This document shows positions 17,684 through 27,882 of a stretch of DNA of 64,000 nt, in pieces. The notes beneath the pieces were generated by a model that was given only the letters and a program-made list of their open reading frames with translations, was not told where the DNA came from and did not search any database. Numbering within the stretch: the first letter of the stretch is position 1; every line of letters begins with the position of its first letter. A program made the position numbers and the translations under genes. The stretch is taken from assembly GCA_943787535.1 (NCBI GenBank), contig CALSMU010000021.1, positions 40,864 to 104,863 on the forward strand, given 5' to 3'. The DNA is from an uncultured Flavobacteriales bacterium. GTDB lineage: Bacteria; Bacteroidota; Bacteroidia; Flavobacteriales_D; Parvicellaceae.

Positions 17684-18820
17684 ATGAAAAAAATAGCATT
17701 CCTTATTGCCTTTATTGGTTTAGCCTTTACCGGAACTTCGCAGCAAACTATAACAGCTACAATTACGCATGATGCAATACAAAGAGAATATATTCTTTAT
17801 GTTCCAGCTAGTTACACCGGAAGTAACCCTGTTCCTTTAGTTTTTAACTTTCATGGTTATACCAGTAATGCAACGGAGCAAATGTGGTACGGAGACTTTC
17901 GGCCAATTGCAGATACCGCTAATTTTATCATTGTGCACCCCAATGGAATGCCAGATGCTACCGGAACAACTCATTTTAATGTTGGATGGGGAGGAAGCAC
18001 GGTAGATGACCTTGGGTTTGCTAGTGCCTTGATAGATTCTATCTCTGCAGATTATAACATAAATTCGGATAGGATTTATAGTACAGGTATGTCAAATGGT
18101 GGTTTTATGAGTTATCACTTGGCTTGTCAGTTAAGTAATAAAATTGCAGCTGTAGCTTCTGTAACTGGTTCTATGTCGCCCGCTACATTTAATTCATGCA
18201 ACCCACAGCATCCAACACCTATACTTGAAGTGCATGGTACAGCGGATGGAACAGTTGCTTATACTGGATCTAACTTTTCTAAGCCGATTATCGATGTTTT
18301 GGATTATTGGGTAAACTTCAATAATAGCAATGCAACTCCAACAATCATAAATGTTCCAGATATAAACACATCCGATGGAAGTACCGTAGAGCATATGATA
18401 TACTATGGAGGAGATAATGATGTAACGGTAGAACATTTCAAAATAACCGGTGGGCAACATACATGGGCAAGTACGGCTTTTCCCAGTGCAGGAACAAATT
18501 TTGACATTGATGCTTCTGTTGAAGTTTGGAAGTTTTTTTCCAGATATGATATCAATGGATTAATAGGTGGTCCGACTTTGATAGAAAGTTCCGAACTTAA
18601 TGATGAAATCAGTATTTATCCTAACCCGACAGTAAATAAAGTTTCAATTCAATCTATGTCGTCAAAAGCAACACCTTATGAACTTTACTCAATCCATGGA
18701 AGACTAATTCTTAGCGGAGTTAATGATCTTTCATCCAGAGAGATTGATTTATCATATTTGCCTCAAAATGTCTATATTTTAAAAATTGGTAGCCATTCTT
18801 TTAAGTTGTTTAAGCTATAA
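17684..18820 (+). CDS. PHB-depolymerase/feruloyl-esterase-family hydrolase with T9SS sorting domain
   Basis: The product has 378 residues. A signal peptide ends at T-S-Q. The alpha/beta-hydrolase core (about 20-285) belongs to the LpqC/PHB depolymerase-like esterases: N-F-H-G-Y oxyanion strand, nucleophile Ser in T-G-M-S-N-G-G, catalytic Asp in H-G-T-A-D-G, and His in G-G-Q-H-T-W. A linker leads to a T9SS type A sorting domain (I-S-I-Y-P-N-P-T-V-N-K ... L-K-I-G-S-H-S-F-K-L-F). It is exported to the surface or medium; likely substrates are polyesters or esterified plant/algal polysaccharides, which the sequence cannot resolve. Confidence 0.9.
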   Translation: MKKIAFLIAFIGLAFTGTSQQTITATITHDAIQREYILYVPASYTGSNPVPLVFNFHGYTSNATEQMWYGDFRPIADTANFIIVHPNGMPDATGTTHFNVGWGGSTVDDLGFASALIDSISADYNINSDRIYSTGMSNGGFMSYHLACQLSNKIAAVASVTGSMSPATFNSCNPQHPTPILEVHGTADGTVAYTGSNFSKPIIDVLDYWVNFNNSNATPTIINVPDINTSDGSTVEHMIYYGGDNDVTVEHFKITGGQHTWASTAFPSAGTNFDIDASVEVWKFFSRYDINGLIGGPTLIESSELNDEISIYPNPTVNKVSIQSMSSKATPYELYSIHGRLILSGVNDLSSREIDLSYLPQNVYILKIGSHSFKLFKL

Positions 18821-18862
18821 GCGAATTCTTTTCTACTGTTTAAAGTTTAACTAGATATATAA

Positions 18863-20464
18863 ATGTCAGATAAAGTATATGATCACATTATTATAGGTTC
18901 TGGTTTTGGAGGCTCAGTTTCTGCTATGCGGCTTGCTGAAAAAGGGTATGATGTACTTGTATTGGAAATGGGAAAAGAGTACAAAGCAAAAGACTTTCCA
19001 AAGAACAACTGGAAATTAGCGAAGTTTTTCTGGAGTCCAATGTTTCGGTGGTTCGGTTTTCAGCGTTTAACCTTTTTTAAAAATGTTTTTATACTCAGTG
19101 GAGTAGGTGTTGGTGGTGGAAGTTTGGTGTACGCTAACACACATATGTTTCCACCAGATGAATTTTTCTCTAATCCTTCGTGGACTAAATCTAAAGACTG
19201 GAAACAAACCTTGCTTCCTTTTTATGAAAAGGCCAAGTTTATGTTGGGGACAGTAAAGAACAAAACATTTGGAGAGGAAGACGCTATTCTGAAAGAGATA
19301 GCTCAAGAAATGGGGAGACCTGAATCTTTTGAGGGCGTTGATGTAGGTGTGTATTTTGGAGATACGGAAAAAGAAATAGACCCTTATTTTAAAGGTTTAG
19401 GACCGATGCGAAAGGGGTGTACCGAATGCGCAGGTTGTATGGTTGGTTGCAAAGAAACCGCAAAGAATTCGTTGGATTATAACTATTTATATTTTGCGCA
19501 AAAATTTGGTGCAAAAATTAAAGCTGAAACCAAAGCAACTAAGATTGAATACGATGGTGAATTGTATACTATTCATACGGTTAGTAGTACTGCATTTCTA
19601 TCCAAAAAAAGACAGGTGTTTAAAACAAAAAATATTGTATTTGCAGCTGGTGTATTAGGAACAATGGATATTCTTTTGAAACAAAAGCACAAGTACAAAA
19701 CCTTGACAAACTTATCGGAAACACTTGGAGAAAATTTAAGAACTAACTCTGAAACGCTTTGCGGTGTTACATCAAAGGATAAAAAATTGAATAATGGTAT
19801 AGCGATTTCTTCCATTTTTAATCCAGACGATGATACACATATAGAAATTGTTAAATACTCTAGCGGGTCAAATTCTATGAAAATTTTCTCGACATTGGCC
19901 ACAAGGCAGTCCACACCATTCCTGAGGCCATTCGTATGGTTTGGAAATATTTTCTATAAACCAAGAGCATTCTTTAAACAATTAATTGGAAGAAAGTTTG
20001 CGGAGAAATCAGTTGTATTTTTGGTTATGCAAAGCCTCGACAATTCTATGAAAATGGTTTATAAGCGTTTTCCTTTCTCAAGAATCAGCATCGAGAATAA
20101 AAAAGAAAATAGAGTTCCAGCATATATTGATATCGGACAAAAGGTGATGCATCGCTATGCAGAAAAAGTAGATGGTCTTCCTCAAAATGCAACAACCGAA
20201 GTTTTATTTAATATGTCTTCTACGGCCCATATTTTAGGTGGAATTCCCATGGGAGAAACCGATAAAACTGGGGTTGTAAATGACAAGTTTGAAGTGTTTA
20301 ACTATCCAGGAATGATGATTCTAGATGGATCTATCATTCCAGGGAATTTAGGTGTTAATCCGAGTCTAACAATTACTGCCATAAGTGAATACGCAATGGC
20401 ATTAGTGCCAAAAAAAGAGGGGAGTAGTACTGTTTCCTTGGAAGAACAAATGGCAAATTTGTAG
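18863..20464 (+). CDS. GMC-family FAD oxidoreductase (cholesterol-oxidase-like)
   Basis: The product has 533 residues. The N-terminus carries the FAD-binding dinucleotide motif G-S-G-F-G-G-S-V-S-A-M-R-L-A. G-V-G-V-G-G-G-S-L-V-Y-A-N and a C-terminal N-P-S-L-T-I-T-A match the GMC/cholesterol oxidase branch. A four-Cys segment G-C-T-E-C-A-G-C-M-V-G-C near residue 190 is typical of this branch and could bind a metal or cluster. No signal peptide. The substrate alcohol or sterol is unknown. The 42-base gap after the esterase gene allows co-transcription. Confidence 0.9.
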   Translation: MSDKVYDHIIIGSGFGGSVSAMRLAEKGYDVLVLEMGKEYKAKDFPKNNWKLAKFFWSPMFRWFGFQRLTFFKNVFILSGVGVGGGSLVYANTHMFPPDEFFSNPSWTKSKDWKQTLLPFYEKAKFMLGTVKNKTFGEEDAILKEIAQEMGRPESFEGVDVGVYFGDTEKEIDPYFKGLGPMRKGCTECAGCMVGCKETAKNSLDYNYLYFAQKFGAKIKAETKATKIEYDGELYTIHTVSSTAFLSKKRQVFKTKNIVFAAGVLGTMDILLKQKHKYKTLTNLSETLGENLRTNSETLCGVTSKDKKLNNGIAISSIFNPDDDTHIEIVKYSSGSNSMKIFSTLATRQSTPFLRPFVWFGNIFYKPRAFFKQLIGRKFAEKSVVFLVMQSLDNSMKMVYKRFPFSRISIENKKENRVPAYIDIGQKVMHRYAEKVDGLPQNATTEVLFNMSSTAHILGGIPMGETDKTGVVNDKFEVFNYPGMMILDGSIIPGNLGVNPSLTITAISEYAMALVPKKEGSSTVSLEEQMANL

Positions 20465-20556
20465 TATTCTAGTAAAGTATTTGTTTAAATAGCACTGTTT
20501 ATAACTTTGAATTTTTATTTATTTTGTTTTTTTAAATCCGATTATTTTTGCAGGTA

Positions 20557-21492
20557 ATGAGGTATTTGTTAACTATATCATTATTGTCATTATCATTTCT
20601 TGGGGTTTCTCAATTCATAAAAGATACAGTTATGATGGGGGAAGATTCAGTTGTTATCTTTTCTGACAAAAGCTGGGAATATATAGATATGCTTGATTTT
20701 GATGGAATTGTGAATCCTACATTACATGAAATTATTCAAGGAGATAGCAATTACTTGTGGAAAGAAAATTGGGATACCCAAGTACCTTATACTTATGATA
20801 ATGATTTATCTAAAATTCCAGATACATTATGGCTCTGTAATGTAGATTCTAACCATAATAAATTCTGTATGCCACATCCAGGATTGGTCACATCAAGGTT
20901 TAAATACCGCGGAAGGAAATTTCATTATGGCATTGATGTTGACTTAGTTACAGGCGATACTTTAAGTTCTTGTTTTGATGGAATTGTTCGCTATGCAAAA
21001 TATAATACGGGTGGGTATGGTAACCTTGTAATTATTCGTCACTACAATGGACTTGAAACGTATTATGCGCATTTAGAAAAGCTTTTTGTTTCTGCAAATC
21101 AAGAGGTTAAAGCTGGAGAACATATTGGTTTAGGTGGAAATACAGGTCATTCTACTGGAGATCACCTGCATTTTGAAATTAGATTTTTTGGCAATGCCTT
21201 AAATCCCGAAGAGGTTATTGATTTCAAGAATCGGCAACTAAAAAGCGAAAACCTGTTTATTCATGCAGGAATGTTTGCTTATAAAAGAAAATCTTCAAGT
21301 AAATCCAATTCTTCTTCAAAAACGAAAACATTGCCCGGTGACGACAAAGTTACATATCACAAAGTAAGATCAGGGGATTCACTGTTTGCTATGTCACTTA
21401 AATACAATACGACTTTGGATAAAATCTGTAAGCTGAACGAAATTAAAGCCTCAAAGATCCTGAAAATAGGAGAAATGATCAAAGTTCGGTAA
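20557..21492 (+). CDS. M23 family metallopeptidase with C-terminal LysM
   Basis: The product has 311 residues from the ATG at 20557; an earlier TTG at 20548 adds nothing useful. A signal peptide ends at G-V-S-Q. The M23 (LytM/lysostaphin-type) domain has the zinc ligands in F-H-Y-G-I-D-V-D (HxxxD) and H-L-H-F-E (HxH). A Ser/Lys-rich linker leads to a LysM domain (V-T-Y-H-K-V-R-S-G-D-S-L-F-A ... L-K-I-G-E-M-I-K-V). It is predicted to be a periplasmic murein endopeptidase for cell-wall growth or division. Confidence 0.93.
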   Translation: MRYLLTISLLSLSFLGVSQFIKDTVMMGEDSVVIFSDKSWEYIDMLDFDGIVNPTLHEIIQGDSNYLWKENWDTQVPYTYDNDLSKIPDTLWLCNVDSNHNKFCMPHPGLVTSRFKYRGRKFHYGIDVDLVTGDTLSSCFDGIVRYAKYNTGGYGNLVIIRHYNGLETYYAHLEKLFVSANQEVKAGEHIGLGGNTGHSTGDHLHFEIRFFGNALNPEEVIDFKNRQLKSENLFIHAGMFAYKRKSSSKSNSSSKTKTLPGDDKVTYHKVRSGDSLFAMSLKYNTTLDKICKLNEIKASKILKIGEMIKVR

Positions 21493-21535
21493 TTCCGTTT
21501 TGGAAAGTTATCGAATTCTGCTCTTCACTACTTAG

Positions 21536-22903
21536 CTACATTACAACAATATCTGTATACGGCTTGGGTTCTACTTCTTTTTCTGTAAACACTACATTAT
21601 ACTCTTCCAACTCTTTTAAAACAGGCTCGTAAATTTCTTTATGAATAGGCAATTGCACTCCTTTTAATTGAATAGTTCCATTGAGAATCATTTTTGTACA
21701 AATAGCTACCGGCAAGCCAACTGTTTCACTCATTGCTGTATAAGTTTGATCCTCTCCAATACAAACCATAGAAGAATTTATCTCATGTAATTCACCATCA
21801 ATTTTAAACCCAAATTTGTGCCACATAACAATCATATCCTTGTCGTCTGGATTTAAAGACCATTTTTCTTCTAGGATCTTTTGAAGAATCTGTGCTGGAG
21901 TCATATCATTTTCTAAATTCAATGGCTCCTTTTCAAATATACCTAACCAAACAAGCCTATCCCAAATGTAATCGTCATGGTCAATTTTCATATAATGACG
22001 GAGCTTTAACTCAACTGAATCGTGCGGATTATATGCTAAAAAAGAATTTATAAAATCTCGTTTCGTCATATTTTTTGAGCCCTCAAGTATATAACTGTCA
22101 TCAGTTGCTCCCAAAGAAACAAATACATTCCAAGCTCTACAAAAACCAACTTTTCTAAATGTTCCTCTATATATTGTCGGTATATCTTCCAAACCATAAA
22201 TTGACCGATACTTTAAGGAATCTCTATTTGCATACCCTTCAAATTTGCCGTGTCCTTCTACTTCAATAATCTCAGTTCTTCTAAATAATTTATTGTAGGG
22301 AATATACTTGTATTGACCTTGCTGAATAAATTTAGCTGCACTTCCTTGTCCCGCTAAAACAACATTTCTTGGGTTCCAAGTAAATTTATAATTCCAAGGA
22401 TTGTCATCGCTCTCTGGAGCAACCAAGCCGCCTGTAAATGATTCAAAGTATTCAATAACCCCGTTTTTTTCTGCTATTTCATCAAGTACTTTTTTTGCAC
22501 TCATATGATCAATGCCAGGATCGACTCCAATTTCATTCATGATAATAATCCCAGCTGCTTTTGCGGCTTCATCTAATTCTTTCATTTCTTCCGAAACATA
22601 AGAAGGTGTGATTACATTAATCTTCAATTCAATACAATCCTTAACAACTTCTGTATGAAAACGGGCTGGTAACATAGATACAACAAAATCAACTTTTTGC
22701 AACTCTGCTCGCCTTAGGTCTTTGTTTAAAGCATCAAATTGAAACGCCTCAGCTCTAGAATGTTCTCCTACTTTATCCTGTGCCATTTCAAGATTCATGT
22801 CTCCGACTCTGATATACCAATTCTCCTTTTCTGCATTATTTAAGAAATAACGAATCATTGATGAAGATGATCTTCCTGCTCCAATTACGAGTATTGTTTT
22901 CAT
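21536..22903 (-). CDS. saccharopine dehydrogenase family protein
   Basis: The product has 455 residues. A Rossmann NAD(P) motif G-A-G-R-S-S-S-S opens the protein, followed by the catalytic-domain features of saccharopine reductase (N-E-I-G-V-D-P-G-I-D-H-M, F-T-G-G-L-V-A-P, Y-K-F-T-W-N-P-R-N-V-V). This form is common in Bacteroidota and is generally assigned to lysine catabolism or 2-aminoadipate-semialdehyde/saccharopine conversion. No lysine-ketoglutarate reductase partner lies next to it. Cytoplasmic. It is convergent with the M23 peptidase. Confidence 0.92.
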   Translation of the reverse strand: MKTILVIGAGRSSSSMIRYFLNNAEKENWYIRVGDMNLEMAQDKVGEHSRAEAFQFDALNKDLRRAELQKVDFVVSMLPARFHTEVVKDCIELKINVITPSYVSEEMKELDEAAKAAGIIIMNEIGVDPGIDHMSAKKVLDEIAEKNGVIEYFESFTGGLVAPESDDNPWNYKFTWNPRNVVLAGQGSAAKFIQQGQYKYIPYNKLFRRTEIIEVEGHGKFEGYANRDSLKYRSIYGLEDIPTIYRGTFRKVGFCRAWNVFVSLGATDDSYILEGSKNMTKRDFINSFLAYNPHDSVELKLRHYMKIDHDDYIWDRLVWLGIFEKEPLNLENDMTPAQILQKILEEKWSLNPDDKDMIVMWHKFGFKIDGELHEINSSMVCIGEDQTYTAMSETVGLPVAICTKMILNGTIQLKGVQLPIHKEIYEPVLKELEEYNVVFTEKEVEPKPYTDIVVM

Positions 22904-23072
22904 TTATTCTGGTTTCGATTTTAAGGTCATAAATGTAAACACTAAACAAATACCAAGCACCTTCTATTGGTTAACATTTTATTAACAAACTTGTATTGCT
23001 AAAAATATTTTTTGGCATAACTATGGTAATGTCATATCTAAAAATTAAATTTACTTATCAAAAAGATATTTT

Positions 23073-24148
23073 ATGAAAAAAATATTACTTACGAATGTAT
23101 TTGCAATTTTGGCTATTCTATCAGGAATAGGTCAGCAAACTTCCAATCTAATAATCTTTGCATCAGATCCAACCCCTTTTTATGCCATTGTAAACGGAAT
23201 TAAACAGAACGCTGAACCTCAGACAAATGTTAAGATAACAGGACTATCGAACAATCAAAATCATGTCAAAGTTGTATTCGCAGATGGTGTTGCAGCCGAT
23301 ATTGATAAAAACTTTTATTTTGAATCGATGAATGTTGAAGTAACAGCAAGAATTGTAAGTACAAAGAAAGGTTATAAACTTCGTTATTTTGGAGAGGTTG
23401 CCATGGGACAGGCAGCTACAAATGATCAACAAGTGCAAATTGTATATCATACAGTCGAGGCTCCAGCAACAAATAATGTGGTAATCGATGAAACAGTTAC
23501 GACAACATCAACAACGACAACAACAAATACAGTTAATGATTCGGAAGTAAATAGTATGGGAACAAATATTAGTATTAGTGATAATAGTGATGGAATGCAA
23601 GAAAATGTTAACATGAATGTTTCTATTGGACAAGATCACAATTCAACTAGGTCAAATAGAGCAGTCGGGCATTAGTTGCTGAATATTAATGTTAATGAAA
23701 ACGGTATTAACAATAATGTTGGCATTGACGGATAATATTGAAACATCTTATACTTCGACAACCACAACTACGACAACCACTGCGAGTGGAGTAAATACAG
23801 GAAGCTCAAGTTCAGACAGCTCCAGTGGTTTATGTTCCTGGTTACAATGGAAAAGCAGGGTGTATTCCTCCATTAAGTGATGTAAATGCTATAAAAAATG
23901 CTATTGACGAAGAAAGTTTTTCGGATAATAAAATAATGGTTGCTAGACAAGCGCTAAAAGGCAAATGTATGAGTGTTCAAAATATTATAAAAATCTCTGA
24001 ATCTTTTGACTTTGAAGATGGAAAATTGGAATTTGCTAAGTTCGCCTACAATTGTACGTATGATGTTGATAATTTTTATCAAGTAAACAAAATTTTCTCT
24101 TTCAGCTCTTCGAAAGAGGAATTAAACGAATACATTTCTAATAGATAA
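23073..24148 (+). pseudogene. DUF4476-domain secreted protein, broken by a stop and two frame changes
   Basis: Three adjoining open segments in three frames read as one protein. The first (23073-23675) has a signal peptide and an N-terminal beta domain followed by a Thr/Asn-rich linker, and ends at an in-frame TAG at 23673-23675. The linker continues in the same frame to a TAA at 23733, moves to a second frame (T-run linker, to about 23820), then to a third frame from about 23825, which encodes a complete DUF4476 domain (P-L-S-D-V-N-A-I-K ... F-A-Y-N-C-T-Y-D, ending L-N-E-Y-I-S-N-R at 24148). All breaks fall in the low-complexity linker; the two end domains are intact. It may be a pseudogene, or sequencing indels in repeats. 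Confidence 0.8.
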
Positions 24149-24157
24149 TTTAATATT

Positions 24158-24592
24158 TTGCATAAATCCAGAAGTACATTATTGAAAACCCATAAATATT
24201 TAAAACTTGCTGCGATTTCTATGGGTGTCGCAATTGCTCTCGGAGCTATGGGAGCCCACTACCTGAAGGAATCTTTAGATTTACCTACAGACAAATTAGA
24301 AAGTTGGAAAACAGGTGTTCTTTATCAAGTAATTCATAGCCTAAGTATTTTTATTGTGATACTCCTAGCAAGGACATTTAGGATTGATAAAGTCAAAGCT
24401 ATTATTAACTTATTCTTTCTTGGAATGCTGCTCTTCTCTGGCTCTATATACCTTTTAACACTTAATTATGCTTGGCAAATAGATGCAGTTAAACTGCTTG
24501 GGCCAATCACACCTATAGGAGGCTTACTTTTTATTTCGGGATGGGTTCTTTTGTTGTTAAGCTTTAAAAATAGTCGAAAAACATTTGATTAG
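24158..24592 (+). CDS. DUF423 family small membrane protein
   Basis: The product has 144 residues and four predicted membrane helices. The DUF423 signature is A-I-A-L-G-A-M-G-A-H-Y-L near residue 30, then W-K-T-G-V-L-Y-Q-V-I-H-S-L and a C-terminal G-P-I-T-P-I-G-G-L-L-F-I-S-G-W. The start is a TTG at 24158 or a later TTG at 24182; no ATG lies at the N-terminus. Function of the family is unknown. It begins 9 bases after the DUF4476 gene and may share its transcript. Confidence 0.85.
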   Translation: MHKSRSTLLKTHKYLKLAAISMGVAIALGAMGAHYLKESLDLPTDKLESWKTGVLYQVIHSLSIFIVILLARTFRIDKVKAIINLFFLGMLLFSGSIYLLTLNYAWQIDAVKLLGPITPIGGLLFISGWVLLLLSFKNSRKTFD

Positions 24593-24615
24593 CATTCGTC
24601 CAAATAACTATTTAT

Positions 24616-26865
24616 CTACTCAAACACTTCTGCAGTAAGTACCAATCTTTTTGTAGTAGGGAAGGCGTCTGCTATGATTGTAATGGATTTCACCTGTTTC
24701 CCGTTTAAATCCTTAGTGTCTAAGGAGACATTTACATGTCCAATTTCCCCAGGCTTTATACTTTCCTCGGTAAATGAAATTGTACTGCATCCGCATGCTG
24801 CAATTACTTTTTTAATTGTAAGCTCTTGGTTTCCGGTGTTTTTTACGTCAAATGTATACTGCACAATTTGTCCCCGTTTTAACTTTCCAAAATCGTGTGT
24901 ACTCATGTTAATATTTATTTCAGCATAGACACTGTCTTTTGGATTAGCCTGTCGAACGGTCTGAATTTCTATCTTTCTTTCTAATGCAGCAGAACGATTG
25001 TAGATGGAATTTCTTTGATCATAGTAATCGTCACTAATAGAAGTATTTGCAGTGTATTCTCCAAAAGGAATTTTTTGAAAAGTTAGTTCTGCTCCGTTCT
25101 TAGCAGTTTTGTCCAAATAGGGAATAAACGTACCATTGTTATATTCTCTGAGATAGTTAACTAAACTTGAAATTCTTCTTTTTGTAAGGTTAACATTGTA
25201 TTCTGTTTTAGCTAGAGGACTTGCGAAGCCTTTAACAATTACTTCAATTTTTTCACCTTTCCCTAATTCCTGAAGCAATAAACGTGTAAATAATTCAAGG
25301 TCACTCACTCCTTTGTCAACGTAATGTTTAAAGAAATCATCAATATCCAATCTAGCTTCCATCTCTTTATTGTCTTTAAGTCCTTTCGAGTATTCATCCC
25401 TATATTTTGGTTGTAGTTCCTTATAGCGATCGAAAGCGACCATATAGCTAATTGGCACTATAGTGTCCAAAGAACGAGGACCTGGTCTATCGTTGTGAAA
25501 ATATAAGGTAACTGGCAGGTATTTATTTAAGTCGTCTAATGTTTCAATAATTTGTAGTTCTTCTATTCCTTCTTTTTCAAAATTTACTTTCCAGATATCG
25601 TTACAGCAAGTAGGGCCTTTTTTGTAAAAAGCCCCTAATCGATTAGATGTTAAAAAGCCTTCGGTACCATATTTATTGATTGTGTAATAAAAATCATTCC
25701 ACGAAGAATTGACGGGTTGCATCATGTTTTCTGGTTCGTGAAATTTTCCCGGTTTACCCTTTACCTTAAATATGTCAAAACCTCCGAAACCTTTATGCCA
25801 TGTAGAACTAAAATATAAAACTCCTTCTTCAGCATCGTAATATGGGCAAATATCTGGATCTAAAGTATTAACTGTTTTTCCCGCGTTGATTGGTTTAGTA
25901 TAAGTATCACCATCCAGAATTTCAGAATGCCAAATATCTAGACCACCTTGTCCTCCTTCTCTGTTAGAAGAAAAGAAAAGGTGTTCTTTACCATCAATAA
26001 GCGCAACATGGGGTTGAGTAGTGTTTGTTCCTTTTTGATTCACTTTTACAGGGAGCAATTTTGGCTTACTCCATATGCCATTACCATATTTGGAAACATA
26101 AATTTCACAATGATTTAATGTATCACATCGTGTAAAATAGAATTTTGTCTCATCCGAATTAAAACAGCCGTTGGCGTTATGGAAATGCTGACTATTGATA
26201 ATTGAATCTATACTGCCGTAAATGGTTGAGTCTATTTTTGTGGGAGAGAATATTTTAATTTTATAATCATTGGGATTGTCAATGTTCAATTCTGCACCCA
26301 TTGTAGTGTCTCTCAAAGAACTAAAAAATAAGTCATTCGAATAAGTGAAAGCACTAAACTCGGAATTTGTTGTATTAATATTGGTATCTAAATGCGTCAC
26401 TAAACAAGCATCGGTTAAGTCATTTTTAAAGCGCATAGCAAAACCACAAGACATCATTTCTTGTCTCGCCTTTAAAGATTCATATCCTTTTTTATTTTTC
26501 TTGTAAATTGATTTAACTTTTTTCCATGATTTCATAGAAGCTTGATATTCTCCATTGTATTTCTGCATCACAGCAAACCAAAACCAAGCATCTTTATAAA
26601 TTCTACCTGCTTTATCTTTCTCAATAATTTTATTGTAGTAATAGGAGGCTAAATCATAGTTATTATACTTCCTTAAGGATTCGGCATATTTATACAAAAG
26701 ATGAATATTAGAAGAATCCAAGCGTAAAGCTTGTTTGTAATAGATAGAAGCGCCATAAAAATCTCCCAAAGAAGCATTTTCATCGGCATATTTAATTAAT
26801 TGCTTTTGTGATTGCCCAAAACAGAGAAGTGGAAATAGTAATATGCTGAGTAATTTCAATTTCAT
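24616..26865 (-). CDS. TPR-PD40-OmpA-DUF1573 outer-membrane protein (T9SS/gliding associated, PorE-like)
   Basis: The product has 749 residues from the ATG at 26865, which overlaps the PorP stop as TAATG. The order is a signal peptide (L-C-F-G-Q), TPR repeats (about 20-135), WD40-like PD40 repeats (about 150-430: L-F-F-S-S-N-R-E-G-G, V-L-Y-F-S-S-T-W-H-K-G-F-G-G-F-D-I), a region resembling an OmpA-C peptidoglycan-binding domain (about 530-640: V-I-V-K-G-F-A-S-P, N-L-T-K-R-R-I-S-S-L), then a C-terminal DUF1573 Ig-like domain (F-D-V-K-N-T-G-N, A-A-C-G-C-S). PorE-type proteins tie the T9SS apparatus to murein; the added DUF1573 is less usual. Confidence 0.88.
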   Translation of the reverse strand: MKLKLLSILLFPLLCFGQSQKQLIKYADENASLGDFYGASIYYKQALRLDSSNIHLLYKYAESLRKYNNYDLASYYYNKIIEKDKAGRIYKDAWFWFAVMQKYNGEYQASMKSWKKVKSIYKKNKKGYESLKARQEMMSCGFAMRFKNDLTDACLVTHLDTNINTTNSEFSAFTYSNDLFFSSLRDTTMGAELNIDNPNDYKIKIFSPTKIDSTIYGSIDSIINSQHFHNANGCFNSDETKFYFTRCDTLNHCEIYVSKYGNGIWSKPKLLPVKVNQKGTNTTQPHVALIDGKEHLFFSSNREGGQGGLDIWHSEILDGDTYTKPINAGKTVNTLDPDICPYYDAEEGVLYFSSTWHKGFGGFDIFKVKGKPGKFHEPENMMQPVNSSWNDFYYTINKYGTEGFLTSNRLGAFYKKGPTCCNDIWKVNFEKEGIEELQIIETLDDLNKYLPVTLYFHNDRPGPRSLDTIVPISYMVAFDRYKELQPKYRDEYSKGLKDNKEMEARLDIDDFFKHYVDKGVSDLELFTRLLLQELGKGEKIEVIVKGFASPLAKTEYNVNLTKRRISSLVNYLREYNNGTFIPYLDKTAKNGAELTFQKIPFGEYTANTSISDDYYDQRNSIYNRSAALERKIEIQTVRQANPKDSVYAEININMSTHDFGKLKRGQIVQYTFDVKNTGNQELTIKKVIAACGCSTISFTEESIKPGEIGHVNVSLDTKDLNGKQVKSITIIADAFPTTKRLVLTAEVFE

Positions 26866-27881
26866 TAAATGTAATCTGGACAAATTCTGTGCATAATTCT
26901 TTTTGGTGGTGTTTTGTCAATTATATAAATAACTGCTATTTCTAAACCTCCACGATTATTACTAGCAGGAACCAATGTGCTTACGTTAATGTCATAGCTC
27001 ACGCCAACTTTCCATTGGTCGTAATCCATTCCTGCAGTTAAAAAACCAGCATCTTGATTGCGATAAAAGCACCCAAACCAAACTGTGCGATACATTGACA
27101 TAAAATCAGTTAAAATGTATTTTGCAGAAACGCCAAAGTCCAATTCTTTATATTTCCCTTGACTCATGAATAACATACTCGGAAGTACATTTATCTTCTC
27201 GTGAACTTTCCATTCAGCATTTGCATGAACGGCCAGTCGCATGTCTAGTTTAATTTCATCATCATTAAAAAAACTTTGTTTCGGTTTAGTTAAATTGAAA
27301 AGAGCAAGACCACCTCTTATTGTTTTCCTTTTTTCTATTTCCCATAAATAACCAACACCAAGATTCAGGTTTAGATAGGTTCTACTTTCTCTGGCAAAAT
27401 TTTCTTGATTGGGTAAATTCTCGTCGTAATAGGAACCATTATATTGAACATCGAAAGACAGTGGGTCATAATTTAAACTTCGATTCGTAAATCCTGTTTG
27501 AATACCAAAAGAAAGGTTGTGCAATGAGTCGTTACTTATTGGTTTTAGATATGCTCCAGAAAAATTAACTTGAAATGTATTGAATTGAGAATCGCCAGCT
27601 CTATCTTGGTTAATCTGAATTCCACCTGCCAAATCTTTTGTATTGAAGATGTCTTTTGCGTCAGCGCCAATGCTTATTGTATTGAAAGGAACGGTAATAG
27701 ATCCCCATTGAGAACGGTAATTTCCAATAAATCGAAAATCTCCGTTGAATTGTCCAGTCATTGCGGGGTTTAAGTTAATAGGAGAGAGGTCGTACTGAGA
27801 AAAGTGAATGTCCTGTGCATTTCCACTTAGCAGTAATATACTAAAGAGGCCAAGAATGATATATTTTCTTACTAAAATCAA
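26865..27881 (-). CDS. PorP/SprF family type IX secretion protein
   Basis: The product has 338 residues. A signal peptide (ending G-N-A-Q) precedes the family opening H-F-S-Q-Y-D-L-S-P-I-N-L-N-P-A-M-T-G, followed by G-N-Y-R-S-Q-W-G-S-I and a 14- to 16-strand barrel pattern to the end. PorP/SprF proteins sit in the outer membrane and serve T9SS type B cargo, usually encoded next door. No ATG is available; the TTG at 27881 is the only sensible start and lies just after the stop of the cargo gene. It overlaps the downstream TPR-OmpA gene by one base. Confidence 0.93.
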   Translation of the reverse strand: MILVRKYIILGLFSILLLSGNAQDIHFSQYDLSPINLNPAMTGQFNGDFRFIGNYRSQWGSITVPFNTISIGADAKDIFNTKDLAGGIQINQDRAGDSQFNTFQVNFSGAYLKPISNDSLHNLSFGIQTGFTNRSLNYDPLSFDVQYNGSYYDENLPNQENFARESRTYLNLNLGVGYLWEIEKRKTIRGGLALFNLTKPKQSFFNDDEIKLDMRLAVHANAEWKVHEKINVLPSMLFMSQGKYKELDFGVSAKYILTDFMSMYRTVWFGCFYRNQDAGFLTAGMDYDQWKVGVSYDINVSTLVPASNNRGGLEIAVIYIIDKTPPKRIMHRICPDYI

Positions 27882-27882
27882 C

